From Lunularia cruciata (lineage: Eukaryota > Streptophyta > Marchantiopsida > Lunulariales > Lunulariaceae), in the NCBI GenBank assembly GCA_948567375.1, contig OX419755.1, forward strand, positions 51,354,291 through 51,418,290: a DNA stretch of 64,000 bases, read 5' to 3'. Below the pieces are notes generated by a model, which was given only the letters and a program-made list of their open reading frames with translations, was not told the DNA's origin and did no database searches. Positions 10,893 through 22,616 of this stretch are shown piece after piece; the first letter of the stretch is position 1, and each line of letters starts with the position of its first letter. The position numbers were made by a program, and so were the translations under genes.

Positions 10893-13800
10893 ATGGAGTC
10901 GGCGGACGTGGCAATGCGGAGTGCTACTTTGAAGCAGCTGAAAGAAGCGTGAGTTTACTGCTCGAAGTCATTTGTTGACACTTCCGCATTAGGGGTGATG
11001 TTGTGGGCAGGTGGTGACTTTAATTTTGAGAGCTAAACGGAGTTCTGAAGAGCTTGAACTGCTCGTGCAATACATGGCAGATCTCGATTACTTTCTGTTC
11101 TGCTTGTTTACACTCCATCTTATCAACACTAGGATCTGTTTTTGCTAATTTGCTATGCAATTTGTCATAGTAGTACCCACATCGCCTCGGATTTCAACTC
11201 ATACCATTGCCCCCTGAACTCACAGATTCGTGAGTAATCTGCATGGGTCCACAATGTTGGAGATTGCTGCCATGTCGGTAGTTGTACCTGTAAGTAATTT
11301 TGAGACCTCGTTATTGCGTCAAAACGTGGCCTCAGTGTTCGACTTGGTTCTTGCGGAAAAGTTTGAGGTCATATGTTGAACTACACATGTAGTAGATGAG
11401 GTAGTCGAAACAGAATCACTTGATTTCAATTTCTGGAGTTTTCTGATCCTCATTCTTTAGAGTTGTGCGACATGCAGGCGTTTATAATCCTGCGTCAACT
11501 TGTTGGACTTATGCTACAAGAAGGTAATGTAGAATGAAGATGCACCAAAATTGGATGCTCTGTTCTTAGTTTTCATTTTATATTGGGCAGCTCGTGTCAA
11601 TTGATGTTGGGAAAGGACCGGTTTGAATTTGCTTCGAATATTATTCTTATTCAGACAAGTTGGTACCCCTTCTTGTTGATTCTCGTCAGAAGCAGCGAAG
11701 AAGGCAGTCAACAGTAGCAGTCCACATGCGCGAGATGATGGAGCTTCAGCTGGTGCTGGCAAAAACTACGCATCTTCGTTGTTCAAAGATTTTCTCTTGG
11801 TGGTCGTACCGACACTGCTTTGCTTGACGGTATTTAAGAATGACCATTGGCTTAGATCTTTTGATTCTGAGTTGTTTGGTTTTCTTAGTGGCAAGTGCCT
11901 TCTGGCCTGCCTTGGAACATCATACTCCCTGGTCTTGCCTTTATTGTAATGATTTTTCTTGGTAGCTTGTAAATGTCAATCATCTGGGTACTATAGTTGA
12001 ACTATCCTTTGAGGTTGTCACTGGACCTCAGGTCCGTGACATATGGTTTGATATCACTTTCCATTGTCTTGTCACTATTGAACTCGCTGAGGATATGAGA
12101 ATCAAGCCATGAGTTACTTTGCCAAGTCACTCCTCACTCTGAATGTTCATTTCACATTTGTGCTTCTCTGTCGTTCTCACGTTTCCCCTAGTTCTTATTG
12201 TCTGCCATCTCTTACAACATTGAGATTGATGTTGCGGAGTCGATCAGTGTAGAGCAAGTGTAAAGCACACATGCAAGTAGCTGCTCCAGAGGTGCTAGGT
12301 TCCGGTCCAATCGAGTTGTCGGATAGATTTTTCATGTATGGTTTCAAATGGACTTGCATGTGCAGTTTCTTGTGGTTTTTGCAGGTTCTTGCCGACTGGT
12401 TGTACGTTATAACTGGAGTTTCATTCTTCCTTACATTAGTAGGAGTGGTCCTCTTCAATAGGTACTCAATTCTCTTAGCGTGTTCCCACTATTCAGTTCG
12501 ATGCGTGCTGAACACAGCACGACTCTCTGATTGTTGGATAAAACGACTTCTTGCACACCCAAATGTTTTGCCACGTTTGTTGCTGCGAGATAAAAAGAGA
12601 ATGTTGCAGTAAATTTAAATAACGATGACAAGTCTCAAACTTCTAGACAGGACAAAAGTCAGGAGTATATACAGTATAGTTCCTCACTTGTGTTGTAGGT
12701 CTCGGTATAAGTTGGCTAACGAAAAGCTGTAGATTCTGAAGTCGGAACCGACTGCGACTTTTCAATTCGTGCAGGCTGAAGTCAGAAGTAAATGTCGATA
12801 CTTCCTTCAAAGAGATATCGAGCGAAGGATCTACGCGTAAAACTGGCTTTCTGTCGTCGTTCAGATTTACCATGGTCGTTCACCTTACCTTCCAGTCGAA
12901 AATGTTATCTTAGTTCAGTGTATGCCGCATTTGTGGACTCCAGTGCAACCAGAATGGTTATTCATGTAACCTGATGCCTTGAGACGAGTTAGTATTGGAT
13001 TCATACGAGAATGAGAGTGATCGGCCGCCTAACTGTGCTTTATCGGAGTTGCCCACATGGTCATAGAATGAATCGTTAATATTCTTTGTATCCTCTCTAC
13101 AGATGTTGGTAACATGTGTTAGCATTCTTGCTGTGGACTTCAACGTCTTTCCAAGACGCTATGCAAAGACAGAGAGATATGGGACTGGACTGGTAAGTGA
13201 TAACTAACATGTTATATTTTGATCTTTTTCCCGAGTAGGTTCTCTTCATCTCAGATATTGATTTCTAGCATGACGTTGCTGACAGAGATGTCAAAACATT
13301 CATGTTACATCACCGAATTAATAGATTCTATCTCTGAAGAAACTGCTCAGTCTTCCCATCCATGTGGACTCCCTCTCCGGGAGATCAGGACTATTCTACA
13401 GAGTCCACTGGAACTGGGACATTTTCGGTATAGAGAGGTTAAGTTCTACTCAGCTGCATGGACCCATGTGTATCAATGATCCAATAGGATGCTATGTTCG
13501 GGTCGATTTGACCGTAATATTTTGAGAGCACCTTTTTGGATTAGATAAGCTAACTGTTAGTCATAGTCTCGGAGTACGGCTAGATTGTGTGAAAGTGGTC
13601 ATTTTAAATTGGTCACTGTCTTTTGAAATTGTACAGATGGATGTGGGAGTTGGATCTTTTGTTGTTGCAAATGGTCTGGTGTCAAGGCAGGCGCGCAACC
13701 TCTCACCCTCGTATGTTCCACTCTCTTTTGCACTGCTCGGTTTTACACTCTTTGGGGATATTCTGTTCTGCCTCTAGTTCCTTGACTTGTTTACATTGAA

Positions 13801-16179
13801 CGTCAAGCGTCGTCATAGCTTAAACCACGTTTATGGTGCTGATACAGAAAGTATGGTGGAGTTCTTCGTAGTACAAGCCCTCTCCTAGTGATTGGATTTG
13901 CCAGACTCATTCTGACGAAGGGTGTAGACTATCAGGTAAAATCAAACTACATTGCCTAGCAATCTCGTCTCTTCTCTTCTCTCTGCATACATTGGTTGGC
14001 AAGATAGTAGTTGCTTTGCAAATTATTTCCTCCCGCGAAGCTTTTCTCTCATCCTTCTGTGAGTACTAATAATCTTTGTCTCAAAACCAGGAGCATGTAG
14101 CGGAATACGGAGTGCACTGGAACTTTTTCTTCACGTTAGCTGCGGTAGCATTATTAACCTCTATAATTCACGTTCCTACCGCATATTGTGGAAGCTTGGC
14201 GGTTGTGATTCTCGGAGGTACACCTTTACTTTGTTCTCGAGCTAAACTTAAAGGAAGAAATCTATGCAGAGCTTTCTCGGCCGACAATGGTAGAAAGTGC
14301 TGCTCATGGGCTGTCAAGTAGATTGCATTATAATTCAAGACCATAAGAACAAGGATATTGCAATGCACGGGCCCTGCTCGTACCCTGGAGTTCTCCGTAC
14401 CATGTTTTACATTTTCTCTCTTCTCTTATGCCCAACAGGATATCAGGTAAGTCTATCCTCTGGTCTAAACAAGCACCTGTTGTCATCTGAGCGTGGCCCG
14501 GGACTCATAAGTCTCAACAAAGAAGGCTTCTACAGCATATTTGGTACCTTTCACTCCCAATCTACTTTGCAGTATTTAAGATGGGTTTTCTACAACGACA
14601 AGGCTCATTTTCTCTTTGTTTTGCTTCTCTTTGCTTCTCTTTGCTTCTCTTTGCTTCTCTTCTCTTTGCTTCTCTTTGCGATTTTCTCTTTGCTTCTTGG
14701 CAGGGTACTGGAGTTTGTATCTCATCAGCGTACGGTTGGGTAACTACCTTTGCTCTCTACCGGAAAGAGTTATTGGCCAAGGGACTAATGGTCCAACTAA
14801 CGGCAAGAAAGCTGATGTGACTAAATGGTGGATTGTGGTTGAGGTTTGGCTTCTTGACGCGATATTTTGGTAGGTTTCTTATATTGTGTTTCCCCAGGGC
14901 TTTCGTCAATAGCCTCTAGCATATCGATGGGTCTTCCCCTTCTGGATGAACGCAAACAGCAGTGTGATTTTGAGGCTTACTTATGTTCCTCATAGGACAA
15001 CAGGTCTTGTGGATATCATATATATGTTATTTTTCTTGCATGCAGGTTGCTTGCGATTTTTACGGACAAATTCATCGAAAGAGTTTCTCGTCGGATGGTA
15101 TGAGTTGTGTCTCCATCACGCGCTTTTGCTGTGTCCACGCTAGACAGAAAAAGTATCTGGAGATCATTACTTTTGATTTGCGGACATACTTGGAGATTGT
15201 TGGCGGTCGAAATCAAGGGATGAGTTGAAGTGATAGCTATATTCGTAGGGTTGGAGAGGTTCAAGCATATTCTTGATTTTGGGTAGACACTTGCATATTC
15301 ATTTTATTTTCAACATAAAATATTCTCTTTACTGGATTTTAATATTCACATCCTTGATTGGCAGTGTAATCCGGCCTACGTCTTCTTCGTGCTTGCCCAG
15401 AACCTTGAGGTATGTGCAGTTACAACTCCTTGTTGACATATGAGTTTTTGGGGAGTTTGATGTGAATATCGCCATTCTTCTATCTGCACGTGGATGAAAG
15501 ATCTGTCTCGCCGATGTAGAACTGGAAATGAAGGATGTACTCTGTACGCTGCAGGTAATAGCAACATTTCTCACAGTGGATTCAATACTACCGCTAAAGG
15601 TGATGCCTTTGCTTCGAATTTTCGATCGCAACATGCTGGCAACTTTTTTATGGGTAAGCCTTCGATCTTGCACATTACTCGATTTGTTTCCACGTTAAGA
15701 CATGAGAATATTATGTATTAGAAGCTTAGATCGCTAGCTTCCAAGAGCAAGACCTTGTTAGTAGCAAGGCATACGTTTATGGTTAAGCCTTAAACGTTTC
15801 ACACTATGTGCACGTCAATTTATGATAATACCACTCGGTAAAGCTTTAACACGCTATATTCCAGGAGCAAGATTGTTTCAGTAGTAGGCCAAACATTCGG
15901 CTCCATTCATTCTTTTCTTGAATATTGTAGAGGATGAATTTCCAAGAGAAGGGAGCTATGTAGTATTTGTGGCTTTCATCCACCTTGTTCAAGTATCAAT
16001 ACTCTCTGCAATGGTTGCTGGATCAGGCCAACATTTTGACAGGACTTGTAAACATGAGTATGCAAACGATTTTTGCGTCCACTTTCGTGTCGATGGGTGC
16101 CTTGGTAAGCTACCTAGCAATCCTCGTCGGTGGCATGAGCGTTGTGGATTCTTTAGGGTTGAAGATGAAGTTTTGGTGA
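10893..16179 (+). CDS. PIGW: PIGW/GWT1 GPI-anchor inositol acyltransferase, 16 exons, 493 aa
   Basis: ER multispanning enzyme that acylates the inositol of GlcN-PI during GPI-anchor synthesis. Exons by splice signal, phase and homology: 10893-10948, 11226-11289, 11478-11523, 11690-11829, 12385-12461, 12775-12874, 13103-13192, 13637-13710, 13848-13935, 14091-14217, 14439-14543, 14704-14869, 15046-15097, 15365-15409, 15555-15653, 16027-16179. They total 1482 nt, close to the ~500-aa family length. Family hallmarks appear in order: AFVSNLHGS (exon 2), ILAVDF and [14 protein letters not shown] (exon 7), MDVGVGSFV (exon 8), [10 protein letters not shown] (exon 10), [10 protein letters not shown] then YW (exons 11-12), ERVSRRM (exon 13), [10 protein letters not shown] and the C-terminal LGLKMKFW (exon 16). 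Hydrophobic stretches fill most exons. Weakest points: the exon 6 donor (ATG|gtcgtt) is non-consensus, and exon 6 could start at another nearby AG. The gene looks intact. Confidence 0.93.
14611..14703 (+). repeat. Pyrimidine minisatellite forming the end of PIGW intron 11
   Basis: Imperfect tandem copies of a roughly 10-bp ctttgcttct unit run straight into the acceptor (cttggcag) of exon 12. Pyrimidine-rich repeats of this kind supply a long polypyrimidine tract. The open frames through this repeat are by-products of the repeat and not proteins. Confidence 0.8.
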
Positions 16180-19100
16180 CTGTTTTAGAGGTGTTTAGCA
16201 GATTGTAGGTGCAGCTTGACTTTATCGGAGATTGTCATTACCACGCCAATGCCGCACATTAGAGTTCCGAGTTGAGGTGAAGTAGCTCGTCAATTTTGCG
16301 GTGGTAACTTCATGTGTCCGTCAACAAGTGGCACGACTATTCACACTGTAAATATATATTTTGGTGACCTCGCAAATGATTCACGATGCGTCCTTCTTCT
16401 AACTTGTGCTTGGAGTTCAAGATCGACCTAAGAGATTTCAGGGAACGAAAATATTTTAGGAAGTAAGATCCTGAAGCAGGTCTCAAAATCCGTAGGTTAG
16501 AATACGTCTTCTTCGTTAGCAAGAGCGCAACTGAAGAATGCAACTAGCAATACAATTTTGAGCAAATCCAAACCCTTCATCAGCAAGACCGTTGTCTGTT
16601 GTGTTGTTATGCGAGATTTTGTCTAACTGTATTTGCTGCAAAGCAAAGTTAGGATGAATTTTTCTTATTATATGTATCAAGCGTTTTCTTTCTCTTCCAG
16701 ATCAATTTTGAGTAGCCATTTTTTACTTGAGTACAAGCGAGACTCGCCGTTTACTTCAGACATCGTCACTTGTGAAATGCCCCTTCACTCATCTATTCAG
16801 TTATAGAAGGTCCGTTGGTCGGTTACTGTAAAGAAGTTACGTTTCCTACTGACATAAAGAAGAGCACAGTAAAGAGAAAATTGTGAGCGCCTCCTCCAGC
16901 ACACGGACAGTCCGTGATCTGAACAGTGACATTTTGCATTGTCAGTTTCCAGCGCTTCAAATACTGGAGAGGTACCGAAGCCTTACCGATGCAGGTATTT
17001 CAAATCTCGGCTGATTGGCTGTGCTGAGCTTGCCAGATCTAACAGGGCTGGACGCCAACAATGCAAGCCTCAGGTTGAACTTTGAGACTTTCTCTTTCTA
17101 AGAGGGACAACAGTGCAGTCCGTTCATAACGAGCCGAGGAGATCAACCAAGTCTAAGCTGTAACTCACAAAGTGCAACGCGTGTTATGGATGTTATCATC
17201 TAAGTTGCCTTTGTGAAGAGGACCCTATGGTTCTGCACATCTCAAAGATGATATAAATGTCCATACTAGGTACTAAGCCAACACATTTTCATGCGAACAT
17301 TGACAACTCAAACGATCAGAGTACATCGTAAGTCATACTAGCTGCAACTGGTTCTGTTTTGGAAGATTAATAAACTTGTTGATACTGAGATTCAAAGTGG
17401 GTGAGTCAACCTCTTCAGAATGGATAGAAATTATTAAACCTGCCTCAAGTTCCAGATATCTCACTTTGAAACGTGAACAGGCGATGTGGAGTTCATATCA
17501 CAGGGATGAACGCTCCCCCTCGGTACTGTTCAAGTTCAAAAGGAGAATTCATGAAGAAGAGAAGGTGAATTGAGAAAACTTGAAATGTAGTGAATAGAAT
17601 ATCGAGGAACTGAATACACAGGAAAATTTGTCGAAGCACACCGATATAGTTCTTATACTTTACTTTCTATCCTGGCCGTTCCTTTTGCTTAATATATTAA
17701 AGATGTTACTAGGGTATGCCCAGTGCACCATGCAAGGGTATAGAAGCTTTACATATATTAGGATATGTATATAATATAGAAATATATTCAACACTCATTA
17801 AACATCAATCTTGGAGAAGGGCCAACTTTCATAGAGGCGAGGAAGATAAATCTTAACTCTGGTTCATTGTTTAACTGTCTCTAATTTTTTTGGGCTTTAT
17901 CCCTTGCCTTTGCTTTTATGGTTTCGCAATGTTGGTACAAAAGGACACTCAATTTTAAGGACCACCGCATGCGTCTTTCGAATATGTAGATTCCCTCTCA
18001 GAATGTGAAATTCAACTCATTCATGGACATAGCTCCATGTGGAGGATGCACATTAGGGAGAAGGAAACAGTCGGGTGAGTTTAAATTTTCCCGGAGCAAT
18101 TAGATAAATGCACTTCCAACAACACATAAACATTTTGATATGAACTCCTGCACCACCCAAATTGGATGACTTCAGATGTTAAAGTATTGTACATGATGAG
18201 TGTTAAGAGCGACGAGAGTGCTTATTCAGTCAGTATTGTGTATCATGGAGAGTGGAGTTGGTAGGCAAAACAATCTACAGTGGTGATTGGATTGTATATT
18301 TAGTGATACTATGTCCGAAACTTTGCTATAGAGAGTACATATGGAGAAAGACTCCAACTTTGGTAAAAATGCACTTTATCCTTGTAAATGTAGATGGTTT
18401 CTTCAATATCTAGATGGTTGCTTCATATGAAGGCTTCTCAGTGGTCGATGCTCAAGCTCAAACCTGGTAATCCATGAAGTGCAAAGATTAAGAGAAATCT
18501 TCTTGATTTAAAGAGCTCTAAGAGCTAGAAAAAGGAGAAAATCAAGACCAATGTCATTATAACCTCATGTTCCTTGTGTACAATAGACAAACATCTTAAG
18601 AAATATTCAGACCATGTCAACCATCTTTGAATAATATTACTTATCTGTTGATAATGAAATAGATAATCATAAGAATAGCAACCAAACCCATTGGATTACG
18701 ATTTTCCTTTTACCTTGAAGGTGCACTATTCTGAATTGCACCATAGGCTGGGAAGACAATGGTCTACATGCCCAAAAGCTCTGTTGGGAGTGGAGAGCAG
18801 ATATACTTCGTGATATTTCTATCATGGGTACTAGAGCTCAAGTACATTAGTTCTTCTACAACATACTACAATCAAGTCAAGCTTAAATAAGCTCTCCTTT
18901 GATTCTACTAGCTAACCTACATAACTTAACCAAAAAAAAAAACATAATCATACAGATATTTTTGAGGTTCAACAATACAAACCTTCACCAATACCAATGT
19001 CTTCAATAATAAACTCCCCCTTCAAAATCAACTCTGGAGTCTAGTGTTTGGATAAATAAATACCACAATCATCAAGTGCTTTTGGATCTTTTATAATTAA

Positions 19101-21373
19101 CAATCCCATTATCAAATTTTTTACCTTCAAAGAAGTCACACTAATTGCTTGGAAAACCATAAATATTGCATATAACATGCAACCTCCTACTACACCAACA
19201 ACCACAATTGTAAATTGTGTACTGATGGATTTGTCTTAAACCACCCACTAGAGAATCACATAATCCATGAAAATTATAAGAGTTTGCAAGATCAATACTC
19301 AACTCCATGATGATACAATTTCAGTAATCCACAATGGCAACGCAAAATGGTTTCAACAACCACAACTATAACCTACCCATTCATGCACCTATCTTAAACA
19401 ACCAACTAGAGAATCACATAACCCATATGCAATATAAGAATATGCAAGGTAGACCTTCAAACATATTAAGGATTCTTCAGGCTATGCCACCTATCTTTGA
19501 ATCACATTACTTGTTCGTTGATAATGAAATAGATAATCATAGGAATAGCAAAAACATCCATTGGATTAGGATTTGCTTTTTTCTTTACCACCATTCTTGG
19601 AAAATCCATATGTATCCTAAAAAATCTTGATATAGGACTTGTGAATCCTAGATCAAGATACGGTGGCACTTCACATGTCATATTACTTGGTGGCTACATC
19701 CCACAAATTGGTCGTGTGTCCAACCAGCAACCAATGAATTAGGAAATTTTTAATTTTACCATTAAAAGGGCCTTCCTTGTAGTAAATTGATACATACCAT
19801 GGCTAAGATAAAATAGCAAAGGAATTTGTAGCAAAAGAGCTTGTCAACTAAGTGAGATGAAAAAGATGTTGTAACATAAACCATTAGTTCATTCCCATTG
19901 AACATTCTAACAATCTTGTTAAAGTTAATTGAATATTTATCCTTCATTTTCCACTTTGTAAAATTTTATTGGAACACTACGAGCACCAACACCAGAAAAC
20001 AAACTCAACTTCTTCTTAGTGGAAAGGTCAACTCTACAATACATTTGCACAAAATGTCTTCAATATTATATGCCCAAAACAACAAAAAAAACTTTTTGTG
20101 CCCAAAGTTGAAGAGAAATAATGATAAAGCTCTTCTATACAAGCTTGGTAGGCAAAAAGAAGCTACTACACTTACATATATTGATGATTGGTCTTGCTAT
20201 GTGCTCAACAATAGATTTTCATCTCTACCAAAACTTTAATTTACAAAAACAATAAAATAGAATGCTTTAGTTGTTTTTTCTTACCTTTTTTGTCACATCA
20301 ATACCAAGAGATCATTTGCGGGTATATAAGTCTTCAGGTCTAAATTTGACTTGGTAATGTAGGATGATTTTCTCACAAAAAATAGTATTAGTATTGATAG
20401 ATGACACCACGCATCTATCTGAGTAGATCATTTGCACTCATTGTCTTTAATGTTATATAAATGAAAGATCTGGTTTCATGCTCTAAAATAAGGGATTTGT
20501 AGAGTTGGCATACAATCAATTCATGCTCATTGGGGAAACTAAAAACATGTAAATCTCATGCTACAAAGTATTACAAATGTGCAATTCTATCAATTGAGTA
20601 CATCTAAAGTGTAGCCTTCTATTTACCTTCTTGACAGGTTTCTTTTTAAGAAGTTGCAAAAGAGGATTGAGAGTGGAGGTACTAGCGCAAACCAAGACAG
20701 AATTGTTGGCACACTATCATACTTCTTGAATAACAACCAACATAGAAAATATTATGGAAGGAAGAAATGCATATGAGATGCTAAATAAACATAAAAAGAC
20801 ACTCAAGAACACTTAATAGGTACAAATAACTAGACAAACTCGGCTAAGGAAACATACTCGGTGTGTAAGATTATGCTATCTAGGAGATTTAAAGACATTT
20901 TTTCATCACTACATCTTGTTGAAATTGCAACTTGATTGCTTGAGAAGTGTATATCAAAGATTTAGCCAACTCTATAGGAAGTCTACCAATCTGCACAAAT
21001 GAAGCCAAGTCAAGAGCCAAAGAGAAAGCAACAGCTCTACACAATATGTGGGTATACATTATGTGTATGAGTACAACATTTTAACATTGGGAACCACGGA
21101 GAGACACATATTAACCCTTATTTTAGCAAAGGAACAAATATAGCATGAAACTTGATGGTTCTATCCTAAACCTCCTTGGTAAAATAGTAAATATCAAAAT
21201 AGATAAAGAACTAAATCTTTAGGCTTCATGTTAGTTAAGAGGTACACTTAGTCTATGGCAAGAAAAACATGGACATTTTAGCAAACATAATAGCAAGGAA
21301 TACGTATGTAGCTATACATTATATATCATGCCCTAAAACTTGTACAAAGAAAAGTCCATGAGGTAAATTAAAG
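16180..21373. other. Intergenic AT-rich region with diverged direct repeats
   Basis: The first few hundred bases include the 3' end of PIGW. After about 17600 the DNA is AT-rich. A roughly 60-bp segment at 18621-18680 recurs at 19491-19550 (shared gttgataatgaaatagat), and another (agagaatcacataa) occurs near 19250 and again near 19409. The 98-codon frame at 19334 overlaps these repeats and is not recognised. No gene is called. Confidence 0.45.
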
Positions 21374-22071
21374 TTATAAAATCTCCTTATACACCATATT
21401 TTGCATGTATTTACTTGGCCCTTCTACACTTAAGATCTTGAATTTTGAACATCTAGTCACTCTTGAGACTGCCACATATAGTTGTACATGCAAGAAGACC
21501 AGGCTTGGTAGAGAAATATTGACATTATGCATTGTTTGTCCTTGGCTTTTATTGATTGTCATAGCATATGCCAACCGGATAGGAAATTGGCAATGGCACA
21601 AAGTAAAGTGCCAATCACTCCTAGTAGGTGATATAATAATATGGAAATAAAAGCATGGTTTCCTATCTTACTCCCTATAATAACTTTTGCCTCTATTACC
21701 TATTGTCCAAGAGGATGATGGAGATGTCAATCTTCAACTAAAGGTTGTGAATCTCCATTCCACTAAATGTCAAAGTATTTAGAAACTCCACATTATATAT
21801 TGATTCATGTGATATACGACTTGCTAGCATAGTTGTATTTTCTTCAATTGGTGCAATAGAATCAACACTATGATAAGTTTGCAATTCTATAAGTACCAAA
21901 CAAAGGATGAAGTTGTTTACAACATCAACATTTGCATTATTGGGTGCAAGTATAATACATTGCATAAAGTATTGTGTGCTTCTCATATGATTTGATAGTC
22001 TATATACATTTCATTAATAAGACCTTTCAAATTACACTCCTCTATTGGCAATTGCCAAGCCGGTGAAATAG
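21374..22071 (-). mobile_element. Helitron helicase C-terminal part, separated from its N-terminal part by an insertion
   Basis: Minus-strand frames match the end of the PIF1-type helicase of Helitron Rep/helicase proteins: LAPNNANVD around 21950, then LAYAMTINKSQGQT (motif V) and LYVAVSRVTRC (motif VI) near 21450-21570. The region just inside 22071 also matches the helicase. The frame is interrupted, so this is a dead copy. Its remainder lies beyond the LTR block, from 34500 upward. The Helitron 3' terminus (hairpin plus CTRR) was not recognised below 21374. Confidence 0.8.
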
Positions 22072-22616
22072 TGTAATACCATTAGGTAGACATATTATCT
22101 AGAGGTTGAAATTGGACTGGTCATATCTCAAAGGATATTATATATGATGGTCTAAGTAGACCAGATAAAGGTGTCACCAAAATAATACTTCCACTAATAG
22201 GGTAGAGGTTGAAAACACCATGAAAACTTTAGAGCCAAATTCAAGCGCCTAAATTGATGAATTAGACCTCAAAAAATGAAAAAATCCCTATCCTTTAGGG
22301 AAAAAGGTATTGTTTCTTCCTCCTTCCTCCCTTGTTTGTCTTTTTGAGAGCCTTCCAACTATACCTCACCCATGTTGTTTTGAGCTTCCTACATGAAGAT
22401 TTCCCTTGGTCAAACTTGTTTGACCATAGGATCACAAGGATCTACTAGTCACCAATCCATGTAACTGATCTAAGTGTGGAGCTCATTGTTATTTGATCCA
22501 AGGGTGGAGTTCCCTTTGAGTGGATACTCTTTGTTATATATTAAAGACAAGGTGCTTCTTTGAGGAATGAAGCTTTGTGTTTCTCTTGAGAGTCCTACTA
22601 TCCTCTGAATATTATA
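22072..22616 (+). repeat. LTR 1 (left outer) of the chromovirus block
   Basis: It starts TGTAATACCATTAGG directly after the AATAG target duplication and ends near ATTATA. About 545 bp, aligning along its length with the LTRs at 24888, 28030 and 33936. Shared landmarks include TTATCTAGAGG near the start and a run of short CT-rich words before the end. Confidence 0.85.

Noticed and set aside
14581-14873. Overlapping Phe/Leu/Ser-rich frames in the PIGW gene that look like membrane proteins
   Set aside because: They are the pyrimidine repeat of intron 11 read in several frames, running into exon 12.
15918-16208. Plus-strand frame of 96 codons over PIGW exon 16
   Set aside because: It is a different frame from the true final exon, whose reading gives [10 protein letters not shown] and ends KMKFW.
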